Shown: positions 45,012 to 53,698 of the stretch, one piece after another
Position numbering within the stretch: position 1 is the first letter of the stretch
Layout: each line of letters opens with the position of its first letter
From: Devosia sp. 2618
GTDB taxonomy: Bacteria > Pseudomonadota > Alphaproteobacteria > Rhizobiales > Devosiaceae
Length of the DNA: 64,000 nt
Assembly (NCBI RefSeq): GCF_040546815.1
Contig: NZ_JBEPOO010000001.1
Span: 1,116,001 to 1,180,000, forward strand
Direction of reading: 5' to 3'
Notes under the pieces: model-generated
Database searches by the model: none
Told to the model about the DNA's origin: nothing
Seen by the model: the letters and a program-made list of their open reading frames with translations, nothing else
Made by a program: the position numbers and the translations under genes

Positions 45012-46463
45012 TCAGGGCGTGGCTTGGGCGATGATGCCGTCGCGCATGTCGATGACGCGATGGGCGAATCCGTTGAGCAACGGGCGATCATGACTGACCA
45101 TGACGATGATCGTTCCCGTAGCGGCGACCGAGTCGAGCAGGTCGAGGATTTGCGCCGTGGCCAATGTGTCGAGCGCGCTGGTGGGTTCGTCGGCGACGAT
45201 CATGACGGGTTTGCCGATGCTGGCGCGGGCAATCGAGACGCGCTGGCACTGGCCGGTGGAGAGTTCGCTGGGCAGGCAATCGATATCGGTGTGACCAAGA
45301 CCGACGCGGGCAAAAATCTCGCGAGCGCGGTCGCGCAGAGTGGCGCGGGACAGGCCGGGCAGGTGCCGCGCGGTCAGGGGCTCGGTGACCGACCGCCATA
45401 CCGGCCAGCGCGCGTTGAGGCTGGCCACCGGGTCCTGGAAGATCGGCATGATCGAGCCTGGGAAGGTGAGGCTATCGTGCCGGACGATAGTGCCGGCGGT
45501 TGGCCGCTCTATGCCGCCGAGCAGGCGCAGTAGGGTCGATTTTCCGCAGCCGGAGGGACCGCTGATGCCGACGATTTCGCCGGGGTGCAGTTCGAGATTG
45601 GCATTGCGGACGGCGTGGGTGTCAGCGGTCTTGCGGCTATAGCTGCGGCCGACCTGATGCAGACGCATCAACGGTGCGGCGTCGATGGTCGCGCGCTGGC
45701 GCTTGTGGCTCAGGGTGTCGGCGGCGGCGACGAAGTCGCGGGTGTAGCCGTGCTTGGGCGACGTGGCGATTTCATCGGCCGTGCCGATCTCGATGATCTC
45801 GCCATTGCGGCAGACGGCGATTCGGTCGGCATGGCGCAGGACGAGCGGCAGATCGTGGCTGATCAGAAGGACGGCGGAACCGCTGGTCTTGAGGGCGGCG
45901 ATGGTGGCGTCGGCGCGCTCGGCATCGAGGGCGCTGGTTGGTTCGTCGGCGACGACAAGCGGTGGGTTGTGGGCGCGCGCCGCAACGATAGAGGCGCGCT
46001 GCAACATGCCGCCGCTCCAGCTGTGTGGATAGTCCCAGACGGCAGTACTAGCATTGGCGATGCCGACGGCGTCGAGGCGTTCAAGCGCGACATCCTCTGG
46101 GCTGGTGAGGCCGTGGACCTGCCAGGCATCGACGACGTGATCGTGCACCGGGCGGAGTGGATCGCAGGCCTGATAGGGGTCTTGGGCGACATAGCCGATC
46201 TCGCGGCCACGAAGGGCGCGGAAGCCGGATTCGTCCAATGCGGTCAGATCTGCGCCTGAGATCTGTAACTTGCCGGTTACCGTTGCGCCGGGTGGCAGTA
46301 TGCCAAGGATGGCGCGGGCAATGGTGGTTTTGCCGGAGCCAGATTGGCCGACAAGGGCAACACATTCGCCGGGGGCGATGGAGAAACTGGCATTGGTTAC
46401 GGCGAGGTGGCCGTCGGGGTAGCGGATGGTCAGATCCTGGCAGTGGAGCAGAGGGGCGGTCAT
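45012..46463 (-). CDS. Dual-domain ABC transporter ATP-binding protein (peptide/nickel type)
   Basis: This 483-residue protein contains two complete ATPase domains. The first has Walker A GQSGSGKTTIARAI, signature WSGGMLQRASIV and LVVADEPTSALDA. The second has GPSGCGKSTLLRLL, signature LSTGQCQRVSIARA and MIVADEPTSALDT. It thus replaces the separate DppD and DppF-type subunits. I use ATG 46463, whose ATGA overlaps the permease stop. The longer upstream frame is a shadow of the permease. It powers the transporter of the B12-riboswitch operon and is its last gene. Confidence 0.93.
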   Translation of the reverse strand: MTAPLLHCQDLTIRYPDGHLAVTNASFSIAPGECVALVGQSGSGKTTIARAILGILPPGATVTGKLQISGADLTALDESGFRALRGREIGYVAQDPYQACDPLRPVHDHVVDAWQVHGLTSPEDVALERLDAVGIANASTAVWDYPHSWSGGMLQRASIVAARAHNPPLVVADEPTSALDAERADATIAALKTSGSAVLLISHDLPLVLRHADRIAVCRNGEIIEIGTADEIATSPKHGYTRDFVAAADTLSHKRQRATIDAAPLMRLHQVGRSYSRKTADTHAVRNANLELHPGEIVGISGPSGCGKSTLLRLLGGIERPTAGTIVRHDSLTFPGSIMPIFQDPVASLNARWPVWRSVTEPLTARHLPGLSRATLRDRAREIFARVGLGHTDIDCLPSELSTGQCQRVSIARASIGKPVMIVADEPTSALDTLATAQILDLLDSVAATGTIIVMVSHDRPLLNGFAHRVIDMRDGIIAQATP

Positions 46464-47356
46464 GTGCGGCCTCGCGGTTCGAGGACGTCGCGCAGGCCAT
46501 TGCCGGCGAGATTGGCAGCGAGCACGGAGACAAAGATCAGCCCGGCAGGCACCAGCAGGAGCCAGGGCGCAATGGGGAAATAGAAGCGGGATTCGGCCAG
46601 CATGGCGCCCCACTCGGCATAGGGTTGTTGCACGCCAAGGCCCAGGAATGAGAAGCCGGAAATGGCTGAGATCATGCCGCCAAGGCCGAGCGTGGCGACG
46701 ACGGCGAGTTGCAGCGCGACGCCCGGAAGCACGTGGCGGAACAGAATGCGGGCTTCGCCAATGCCGGCCATGCGAGCAGCGATCACATCGGGGCGCTGGC
46801 GGGCGGAGAGGGTGTAGGAGCGGGCGAGGCGGGCATAATAGGCCCAATCGGCGACGATCAGCGCAATCAGCAGGTTTATGAAGCCCGGACCCAGAATGCC
46901 GATGATGGCAAAGGCCAGCACGAGGCCGGGCAGGGTCATCATGACGTCGACGAGGCGCATCAGGACGGTATCGACCCAGCCGCCAGCCATTCCGGCTATG
47001 GTCCCGATTATGATCCCGATGGTGAAAATGGTGCCGAGCACCATGACCGCCGCGCCGATGGAGCGATGGGCGCCGTCGAGCAGGCGGGATAGCACATCGC
47101 GGCCGGTCGGGTCGGTGCCCAGCCAATGGGTTGCGCTCGGCGCCTGCAGGGCGACCGCATAGTCGGGCCAGTTAGGTTCATAGGGCGAAATGAACGGGCC
47201 AAGGGCGGCGAGCACCAGCAGGATCACCCCGAGCAGCATTCCGATGGCGAAGCCGCGATGGGCCAGCAGGCGCGGCCAGAGTTGGCGCTGGGTGGATGGC
47301 GTGAATCTGGGCGATGTGGGCCGGGCGACGCTGGCGAAGCGGGTGAGGGCGTTCAT
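46460..47356 (-). CDS. ABC transporter permease (DppC/NikC type)
   Basis: This 298-residue inner-membrane protein has a cytoplasmic N-terminus, a first helix at about 37-58, then HWLGTDPTGRDVLSRLL, the hallmark loop of the second peptide/nickel permease. Five or so further helices follow. The EAA-like loop is RMAGIGEARILFRHVLPG. The start overlaps the upstream permease stop by four bases. It pairs with the permease at 47353-48300. Confidence 0.93.
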   Translation of the reverse strand: MNALTRFASVARPTSPRFTPSTQRQLWPRLLAHRGFAIGMLLGVILLVLAALGPFISPYEPNWPDYAVALQAPSATHWLGTDPTGRDVLSRLLDGAHRSIGAAVMVLGTIFTIGIIIGTIAGMAGGWVDTVLMRLVDVMMTLPGLVLAFAIIGILGPGFINLLIALIVADWAYYARLARSYTLSARQRPDVIAARMAGIGEARILFRHVLPGVALQLAVVATLGLGGMISAISGFSFLGLGVQQPYAEWGAMLAESRFYFPIAPWLLLVPAGLIFVSVLAANLAGNGLRDVLEPRGRT

Positions 47357-48300
47357 CGTGCGCTCCGCAGACGGGGATCGAGCAGCATGGCCACCACATC
47401 GACGAGGAAGCTGGCGGCCACATAGGCAAGACCGCTGAGCAGGACAAAGCCCTGAATGACGGGGAAGTCGCGGGCAGAGAGCGCCTGCAACAAGTAACGG
47501 CCAAGGCCGGGCCAGGTGAAGATTTCTTCGATGATCGGCGCGCCGCCGATCAGCGCGCCGATGCTGACGCCGACGGCGGTGAGGAACGGCAAGAGGCCAT
47601 TGGGCAGCCCATGGCGCGACAGGACAAACCAACGGCTCGCGCCACGGGCGCGGGCAACCTGCGCGAAGTTTGAGTTCATGGCCTGAAGCAGGCTGGCGCG
47701 CAGAAGCTGGGTCCAGCCAGCGGCCCGGTCGACCCCAATGGTCAGGGCCGGCAGGAGGACCAGGGCAAAAGTGCCGCTGGACAGCACGCGGCCAACGCCG
47801 GCGCCGACCACGACATATTGCAACACCAGTAGGGCGAAGACGAAGGTGGGCAGGGCGGAGCCAATCTGCGTGTAGAGCAATATGACGCGGTCAGGCCATC
47901 GTCCCCGCCAGGCCACAGAAATCAACGCCAGGATCAGCGCGAGAATGACGGAAGTGGCGAGGGCGGTGCCTAACAGCATCAGCGTGGCGGGCAAGCGTTG
48001 GCCGATCTCTTCGAGCACGGGTTTGCCGGTGCGATAGGACACCGACAGATCGCCCTGCACGACGCGCCCGAGCCACTGCACGTATTGCAGCGGCAGCGGC
48101 TCATCGAGCGCCAGTTCGGCCCGCAGATTGGCAATCTGCAGGTCATTGGGCTCGTGAATGAAGCGCGCCTCAAGTATCCGCATCACCGGGTCGCCCGGCG
48201 ATAGCGGCAGGAGCGCCCAGACGATAACCGTGGCAGCCAGCGCCGTCAGGACGGCCTGTGCAAGTCGTTTGAGGATCAGGACTGCCACGGAGTTTTTCAT
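47353..48300 (-). CDS. ABC transporter permease (DppB/NikB type)
   Basis: This 315-residue permease has the typical first helix (LILKRLAQAVLTALAATVIVWALL), then LSPGDPVMRILE and YVQWLGRVVQGDLSVSYRTGKPV. Later helices and the loop ARARGASRWFVLSRHGLPNGLLPFL (EAA motif) follow. Its start directly abuts the stop of the binding-protein gene. It is the first membrane subunit of the B12-riboswitch operon. Confidence 0.93.
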   Translation of the reverse strand: MKNSVAVLILKRLAQAVLTALAATVIVWALLPLSPGDPVMRILEARFIHEPNDLQIANLRAELALDEPLPLQYVQWLGRVVQGDLSVSYRTGKPVLEEIGQRLPATLMLLGTALATSVILALILALISVAWRGRWPDRVILLYTQIGSALPTFVFALLVLQYVVVGAGVGRVLSSGTFALVLLPALTIGVDRAAGWTQLLRASLLQAMNSNFAQVARARGASRWFVLSRHGLPNGLLPFLTAVGVSIGALIGGAPIIEEIFTWPGLGRYLLQALSARDFPVIQGFVLLSGLAYVAASFLVDVVAMLLDPRLRSAR

Positions 48301-49838
48301 TACTGCGCCGGCGACGGGGCTGTGGTCGGCGAGACGTGGTAGAGCGCGAAGCCGGGTTCGTAGCCGGCATAGGTCTCGTTCACGACGACGCGGCCCTTGT
48401 GGATGTTGAAGGCAAACACATAGGGGTCTTCGCTCACCAGAATGTCCTGGATGCGGCCAAGGATTTCGTCGCGACGAGTGGTGTCGACTGTGACCTTGAG
48501 TTCAGCGATCAGGGCGTGGACTTCCGGGTTGGCGTAGCTGGCAAAGTTGCGGTTGCCGGCGGGGCCAAGATAGCGCGTCAGGAATGGCGAGGTGACGCCC
48601 CAGCTGACGGTGCCTTCGCTGGAAATGCCAAGATCCCAATCGACGCCGCCTTTGCCCAGTGCTGCATAAACGTCATCGACCGACTGGATTTTGACCCCAA
48701 TACCGAGCTTGCGAACCTGGGCCTGCAACGCGCCGCTAAGCGGCACGAGGTCTGGTTGCTGCGGATATATGACGACCTTGAGCTCAAGCGCTTCGCCGTC
48801 CTTGCGGCGCATGTCGCCATCGAGGAGCCAACCGGCTTCGTCGAGCAGGGCGGCCGCAGCCGTCGGATCGGTGACATAGGTCTGGCGAGCCCAGGGGAAG
48901 CTTTCATTGTAGAGGCCCTTGGCCTCAGCCAGGGCGCCGCCGAACACGACATTGGCGATCTCGTCATAGTCGATGGTCTGCATCAGTGCCTGACGCACGC
49001 GAACGTCGTCGAATGGTGGCTGGTTGACGTTCATGAAGCCTAGGAAGCCGCCGGTTCCGGTGGTGCCGGTATTGAAATGAATGCCGGGGGTGGCATCAAC
49101 CACGGGGCGCGCCGCGATAGGGGGATAGAGCGCGATATCGGCTTCATCGTTCTGGACGGCCAGAATGCGGGCGTTCGGATCGGTGACGAAGCTGACGGAG
49201 AGGCCGGGCAGGGCTGGTTCGCCGTTCCAGTAGCTATCGTTGCGCTCCGCATCGAGGCGGGCGGAGGTCAGACTGGTGACGGTGTAGGGGCCGGTATAAA
49301 TGCCGGCATTGGTCAGCTTGGTCCAGTCGTCGCCAACGGCGTCGGCGGCCTCGGCGTCATAGATCAGGAAGATAGCTTCGTTGGACAGAATGCCGGGCAG
49401 TTCCGGCCATGGCGCGACCGTCGAAATGGTAATTTCCATGTTACCGGTTTTGACGAAGGTTGTGCCTTCGGGAACGGCACCTGTGGCGGAGTCCGATACG
49501 GCCATCTGGCGCTTGATGACGGCGAGAACGGCGTCGGCATCGAGCACCTTGCCATTCTGGAAAGTGATCCCATCGCGCACGGTAGCGACCCAGGTCAGCG
49601 CGTCCTTGTTTTCCAGGCTTTCCAGCAGCCAAGGCTGGTTGGTGCCGTCGGGATAAAACTTCATCAGCAGTTCGGCAACGCCAAATTCCTGCATCCAGAA
49701 GCCATCGACGGCCGGGTTCATCGTGCCGATGTCAAACGAGGTGACGATGCGTAACGGCGCTGGATCAGACTGCGCGGTGGCAGCCGAGACCGCTAAGGCG
49801 CTGGCCAGCAGGGCGAGTGTGAGACGCTTGAAAATCAT
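48300..49838 (-). CDS. Extracellular solute-binding protein family 5 (peptide/nickel type)
   Basis: This 512-residue periplasmic protein has a Sec signal (residues 1-22, ending ATAQ). Family 5 landmarks are present: the N-terminal strand RIVTSFDIGTMNPA, then TFQNGKVLDADAVLAVIKRQ, and FDDVRVRQALMQTIDYDEIAN. Relatives bind oligopeptides, nickel chelates, haem or metallophores. I use ATG 49838, which overlaps the preceding CbiX-like gene. Under a cobalamin riboswitch, a cobalt chelate or a corrinoid precursor is a likely ligand, which is inference. Confidence 0.92.
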   Translation of the reverse strand: MIFKRLTLALLASALAVSAATAQSDPAPLRIVTSFDIGTMNPAVDGFWMQEFGVAELLMKFYPDGTNQPWLLESLENKDALTWVATVRDGITFQNGKVLDADAVLAVIKRQMAVSDSATGAVPEGTTFVKTGNMEITISTVAPWPELPGILSNEAIFLIYDAEAADAVGDDWTKLTNAGIYTGPYTVTSLTSARLDAERNDSYWNGEPALPGLSVSFVTDPNARILAVQNDEADIALYPPIAARPVVDATPGIHFNTGTTGTGGFLGFMNVNQPPFDDVRVRQALMQTIDYDEIANVVFGGALAEAKGLYNESFPWARQTYVTDPTAAAALLDEAGWLLDGDMRRKDGEALELKVVIYPQQPDLVPLSGALQAQVRKLGIGVKIQSVDDVYAALGKGGVDWDLGISSEGTVSWGVTSPFLTRYLGPAGNRNFASYANPEVHALIAELKVTVDTTRRDEILGRIQDILVSEDPYVFAFNIHKGRVVVNETYAGYEPGFALYHVSPTTAPSPAQ

Positions 49839-50593
49839 GAATTGTCCTTGGTGGAAAGGGCAGGTTGGCGTGCGGCCTTGGCCGTATGAATGAGGAGGTC
49901 GTGGGCGGTCTGGCCCTGGACCAGAACTTCCGAAACGAAGCGGGCGAGGGCTGTTTTGTCGGCCAGGCGATACCATTCGCCCTTGGGATAAAGGGCGACC
50001 ATCGGGCCTTGATTGCAGGGGAACAGGCAGCCGGTGCGGGCGGTGAGGCATTGAGAGGCAATGCCCTGTCTGTTGGTCTCGTCCTTGAGGGCATGCAGGA
50101 GCGAGGCAGCGTCGCGGTAGTGGCAGCGCGGGCCGGTGCAGACCAGCAGGTGGTGTCGAAAATCGGGTGGGTTCTGCCAGCCAGGTTTGCCCAGCGATGG
50201 TTTTGCCTTGGCGACGGGCGTGGCGTTGTCGGCGTTTTCAAGCGCCGTCGTCACGAAATGACTGAGCAGTGCCGGGTCATCGCTGGCTTCGCTGCCAACG
50301 GACAAGGTGACATCGTCGTTGCCGGGCAGAAGGCTCCAAGTGGCGAGCGCGCCAGGGAGCCAGGCGATCAGGCTTTCGGGGAAAGGCAGGCCAATCGGCT
50401 GGACGAGAATGGACGTATGCCCCTCATCGCGCAGGGCGTCGAGGGCCTGCGGCAGGTTCTGGTCGGTGCCTTCGAGGCGAACGAGACGGCTGGGCAGGGC
50501 GGTGGCTGCGGCAAGTCCGTTCGCCACCGTCGCAAAACGGCGAGCACTCAGATTGGCCAGCGAGATGACAAAGAGAATGGCGTCAGGCTGCAT
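49835..50593 (-). CDS. CbiX-like/[2Fe-2S] ferredoxin-domain protein of the B12-controlled operon
   Basis: This 252-residue protein has two parts. Residues 1-120 resemble a CbiX/sirohydrochlorin chelatase half (RFATVANGLAAAT, QALDALRDEGHTSILVQPIGLPF, DDPALLSHFV), but the usual HGSR chelatase motif is replaced by SLANLSAR, so metal insertion is doubtful. Residues 147-235 form a thioredoxin-like [2Fe-2S] domain with four Cys at about 152, 157, 189 and 193 (VCTGPRC and GCLFPC, then NQGPMVALYP). I choose ATG 50593 because GGGGCG lies six bases upstream. It is first gene after the riboswitch and overlaps the binding-protein gene by four bases. It may reduce or handle cobalt or a tetrapyrrole. Confidence 0.8.
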   Translation of the reverse strand: MQPDAILFVISLANLSARRFATVANGLAAATALPSRLVRLEGTDQNLPQALDALRDEGHTSILVQPIGLPFPESLIAWLPGALATWSLLPGNDDVTLSVGSEASDDPALLSHFVTTALENADNATPVAKAKPSLGKPGWQNPPDFRHHLLVCTGPRCHYRDAASLLHALKDETNRQGIASQCLTARTGCLFPCNQGPMVALYPKGEWYRLADKTALARFVSEVLVQGQTAHDLLIHTAKAARQPALSTKDNS

Positions 50594-50829
50594 GACACGC
50601 CCCAATGCAGGACGCATGATCATGTGGATACGCCATTGGGTGGTGCCCAATGTTCATAATCAAAACTCCGCTCAAGCCGGTTAGGATCGGCTTTGGCGGG
50701 CGGGGTGTGCGCGCGCCGATAACCCCGTTGTCGGAACGGACAGGTTAGGCGCAAATGGCAGATAGGATGCTGGCGTGGCCGCAGTCATGACGTGTCCCCT
50801 GCCAGAACACCTCGTCTGGCTGCTTGGTA

Positions 50830-50987
50830 TTGTGCTTGGGCAGGTCTCCTGGCTCACGGCTCTGATGCGGTTGCAGCCTTCCCAATCCTAAAAGGACCAG
50901 TGGCGATAGCAATCGCTTGCCGCTTACAGTTGCGAGGGCAGCCTCGGTTTTGGCCCCTGATGGGTAATCCGCACCGTGTTCCCTTTT
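50830..50987 (-). ncRNA. Cobalamin riboswitch
   Basis: Read on the reverse strand, the leader has the conserved cobalamin-element blocks in order: GGTGCGGATT near the 5' end, GCCCTCGCAACTGTAAGCGG, GCCACTGG, GGGAAGGC, and the B12 box GAGCCGTGAGCCAGGAGACC with TGCC following (50839-50853 for the core). About 236 bases separate it from the first gene. High adenosylcobalamin should switch off the five-gene operon downstream. Boundaries are approximate. Confidence 0.93.
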
Positions 50988-51152
50988 AATCCGCGCGTCA
51001 TGGCGGAACCGAAAGCTCGCGCAAGTTGGGGTGATTCTGGATGGGGATCAAGGCGCAGGTGTCGGCGTTGTGTCGCGGGGGCGCGTTGCGCCAACACTCT
51101 TGCTGCGTTTGCTGGTAAGACAGTGGCTAAGCTGGAGTTGGTGGCAGAAAAC

Positions 51153-51719
51153 CTAGTCGTCATGCAGCCGCTTTTCGATTGGCTCGCCGATCCGGAAATT
51201 GTTGAACTGCACGTCTAGGCCAGCGCGGGTTGGGGAGCAGCACATCATGCCGGCTTGGACGACTTGGGGCATCGCCAGGTATGCGAGGCGGGCCATGCGC
51301 CATTGGCCGGTTTCGGCCTGTAATTGGACGCGCAGGGCTGTGCCGTGCCGCGTGACGCGGATGTTCAGGCCGTCGCGGAATGCGTTGGGCAGGGAGAGCA
51401 TCGACCAATCGGATTGGTCATCGCGCGTTACCACGGTGCTGAAATGGAGCTCACCATCGGTATATTCGATGCCGGCCTTGATCCAGTTCTTGCCGTCGAC
51501 GCGGACCATCAGGCCGGCCTGATCATAGAGTGCCGTGTAGTCGGCCTTGAATGTGACTGACATGGTGAAATCGCCGGACACTTCATCGTGGTAGAAGTGA
51601 CCGTTGTCGTGCAGGAAATCGTAGAACGTGTTGTTCCAGAAATCCGTCTCCAGCGCGGTCCGAACAGCTAGCCCCTCACCATTTTCGGTCCAGTGAAGCG
51701 GCTCGTTGATCCAGCGCAT
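51153..51719 (-). CDS. DUF1349 domain-containing protein
   Basis: This 188-residue protein has the concanavalin-like DUF1349 pattern: an N-terminal EPLHWTENGEGLAVRT and FWNNTFYDFLHDNGHFY. YDQAGLMVRVDGKNWIKAGIEY lies in the middle, then SPTRAGLDVQFNNFRI near the end. It has no signal peptide. Some relatives bind sugars or are annotated as enolase regulators, but function is not known. It is alone, between the riboswitch region and tRNA-Tyr. Confidence 0.88.
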   Translation of the reverse strand: MRWINEPLHWTENGEGLAVRTALETDFWNNTFYDFLHDNGHFYHDEVSGDFTMSVTFKADYTALYDQAGLMVRVDGKNWIKAGIEYTDGELHFSTVVTRDDQSDWSMLSLPNAFRDGLNIRVTRHGTALRVQLQAETGQWRMARLAYLAMPQVVQAGMMCCSPTRAGLDVQFNNFRIGEPIEKRLHDD

Positions 51720-51911
51720 AGTGGTTCTCCGTCAGTGCTGGAGACTACCCTATGGTCACGTTGGCAGTTTGGCTAGATTGCGCTAGGCCCTGCGTCGTCG
51801 ATCGGACCATAGAAACGGACGTAGCGGAAGCGCCCACGAATGAGCCTGTCTAACTATGTCTTTGGGGGAGGCCCGGATGCTTTGGCCGCTGGGCCTGTCC
51901 GGAAAGGGCGA

Positions 51912-51996
51912 TGGTGGAGGGGACTGGATTCGAACCAGTGTACGCTAAGCGGTCAGATTTACAGTCTGATGGATTTAACCACTCTCCCACCCCTCC
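51912..51996 (-). tRNA. tRNA-Tyr (anticodon GTA)
   Basis: A class II tRNA on the reverse strand: acceptor GGAGGGG with CCCCTCC, anticodon stem CAGA/TCTG with loop CTGTAAA (GTA), a long variable arm, a T arm with GGTTCGAATC, and encoded CCA. Confidence 0.97.
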
Positions 51997-52260
51997 ACAA
52001 CAACGTCGCTTGGGTAGGAAAACGAAGCGCTAGGCGTTTCGTTCGGGCGGTTTATGGTGGTCTGATGACAGAGTGTCAACACCCCTTTGGCAATGCTCCC
52101 AAAAAAACTGCTGGCCAATGACGTTAAGGCCAATTGCCGCCGTCGCGCCGCAGGGGCTTTTGGCTGCGTCATGCGCGCTAAAGTCTCGTTGATGACGGCG
52201 GGAAGGGGTTGCCAGTGTTGGTTGTGCCGCGCTATTGGCTAACACGTCGGTCATCGACCG

Positions 52261-52334
52261 GGCGGGTATAGCTCAGTGGTAGAGCAGCAGCCTTCCAAGC
52301 TGAATATGCGGGTTCGATTCCCGCTACCCGCTCC
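52261..52334 (+). tRNA. tRNA-Gly (anticodon TCC)
   Basis: Acceptor GCGGGTA with TACCCGC, D arm GCTC/GAGC, anticodon stem closed around CTTCCAA (TCC), T arm with GGTTCGATTCC, encoded CCA. Confidence 0.97.
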
Positions 52335-52404
52335 AAAAAACCACCAATTTCATCGAAGACGGTATCGGCGGAGATTGCTCTCCACCGAGGTTTTGCGTTG
52401 TCGG

Positions 52405-52995
52405 CTACAGCCAGCCGGCCAGCACACCGATGCCGCCAATGGCAAATACACCGCCGGCGAACTGGGCAGCGTATTTACCGTACTTGCCGATAAGGCGCGC
52501 GATTGCCGCTGTGCTGGCAATGCCTGAGAGATGGAGCAGGGCGGTTGCAACCGCGAAGCCGGCCGCGTAGGTCAGCCCGCTTGCGTCTGTCGGCATTTCA
52601 GCGCCATGGGCGTGTCCGTGGAACACTGCAAACAGGCCAACAAGCGTCATCGCGGCGGCAACAGGCATCGCCCGTCCAAGGGCGGCGGCGGCGCCGATCA
52701 CTACGCTTGAGAGGGCAATGCCAAGTTCGACATAGGGGAGGTCGACCTGGGTCACGCCCAGCGCGAAGCCGGCGACCATCATGGTCACAAAGCTCAGCGG
52801 CACCAGCCACAGGGCGCGGCCACCCAGCACGAAGGCGAAAACGCCGCCAGCGACCATTGCCAGGACGTGATCGATTCCGCCGATGGGGTGTTCAAAGCCG
52901 TGAAAAAAACCGGCTGTGTCGCCGACGCCAGTGTGGGCGAAGCTGATTGTGGGGAAGAGGACCAGAATGGCCAAGGCCAGAAAAAGACGCATCAT
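52405..52995 (-). CDS. HupE/UreJ-family nickel/cobalt permease
   Basis: This 196-residue protein has a signal peptide (MMRLFLALAILVLFPTISFAHTG) and about six membrane helices. The family metal motif is HPIGGIDHVLAMVAGG (His-x3-Gly-x-Asp-His), with a second His-rich loop, FHGHAHGAE. I start at 52995, with GGAAGGA upstream, because the longer frame hides the signal peptide. HupE proteins import Ni2+ or Co2+. With no hydrogenase or urease in view and a B12-controlled operon about 2 kb away, cobalt is possible, but no riboswitch is seen for this gene. Confidence 0.88.
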   Translation of the reverse strand: MMRLFLALAILVLFPTISFAHTGVGDTAGFFHGFEHPIGGIDHVLAMVAGGVFAFVLGGRALWLVPLSFVTMMVAGFALGVTQVDLPYVELGIALSSVVIGAAAALGRAMPVAAAMTLVGLFAVFHGHAHGAEMPTDASGLTYAAGFAVATALLHLSGIASTAAIARLIGKYGKYAAQFAGGVFAIGGIGVLAGWL

Positions 52996-53098
52996 TATCC
53001 TTCCGGGGTCTTGTGCCCCTGAGTGATCGCAATCGGCGCCCGCCGGAACTTCCATATACTCGCATGCCATTTAATGGCTGCGCGCGGCGTGGTTGTAA

Positions 53099-53566
53099 AT
53101 GGTGATCCATATGGCGCCGGTTATGCGTTATAGCTTTGCCACCGCAGCGTTGCGGGTTTGGGGTAAGGCGATCGTGCTGCTTGTTATTTTTCTCGTGCTT
53201 TTGCTGCTGCTGGTTCAGGTCTTTTTGCCCGGCCGCTATCTGACGGAACAGGTTGGCAATGCCGCCCAGATGGGACCGCGCGACGACCTGCCGGAACCGA
53301 GTCGCAATCTGGCGCGCGCCCGCCGCGCCCTTGGCAATCTGCAGGAAACGCTGCCGATTTTTCTGACGCTGGCCGTGCTGTCGATCGTGTTGGGCGAGCA
53401 GAGTTGGCTGGCGCTGATCGGCGCCTGGCTTTATCTGGTCGCCCGCGTCTCGCATGTAATTTGCTACATGAAGGGGCTTTCGCCATGGCGTTCGGTGTCT
53501 TTTATGGCCGGATTGCTGGGGAATTTGCTGATGGTGATCGCGCTTGTGCCCCATATTTGGGGCTAA
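53099..53566 (+). CDS. MAPEG-family membrane protein
   Basis: This 155-residue protein has four hydrophobic segments (about 22-42, 80-100, 103-122 and 132-152). The MAPEG pattern is GPRDDLPEPSRNLARARRALGNLQETLPIF, with the conserved Arg-Ala and Asn-x-Gln-Glu. Eukaryotic relatives are glutathione-dependent. Bacterial roles are mostly unknown. It is divergent from hupE and followed by tRNA-Trp. Confidence 0.88.
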   Translation: MVIHMAPVMRYSFATAALRVWGKAIVLLVIFLVLLLLLVQVFLPGRYLTEQVGNAAQMGPRDDLPEPSRNLARARRALGNLQETLPIFLTLAVLSIVLGEQSWLALIGAWLYLVARVSHVICYMKGLSPWRSVSFMAGLLGNLLMVIALVPHIWG

Positions 53567-53622
53567 GCTGCAAAGGGGTCTTGCGAAGCGCGCCCTTTGC
53601 CATTAGACACACCCTCGCCTGA

Positions 53623-53698
53623 AGGGGTTTAGCTCAGTTGGTAGAGCATCGGTCTCCAAAACCGAGGGTCGTGGGTTCGAGTCCCCCAGCCCCTGCCA
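53623..53698 (+). tRNA. tRNA-Trp (anticodon CCA)
   Basis: Acceptor AGGGGTT with AGCCCCT, D arm GCTC/GAGC, anticodon stem TCGGT/ACCGA around CTCCAAA (CCA), T arm with GGTTCGAGTCC, encoded CCA. In related genomes this tRNA directly precedes secE. Confidence 0.97.

Noticed and set aside
46463..47126. N-terminal extension giving a 704-residue ATPase
   Set aside because: The extra part lies inside the permease gene in the wrong frame. The ATG at 46463 is coupled to the permease stop and begins a normal ATPase.
48300..50051. Longer version of the family 5 binding protein
   Set aside because: The extension lies within the CbiX-like gene. ATG 49838 directly precedes a proper signal peptide.
50690..50800. 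35-codon ORF between the riboswitch and the CbiX-like gene
   Set aside because: It has a plausible ATG but low-information content, and it falls where the riboswitch expression platform is expected.
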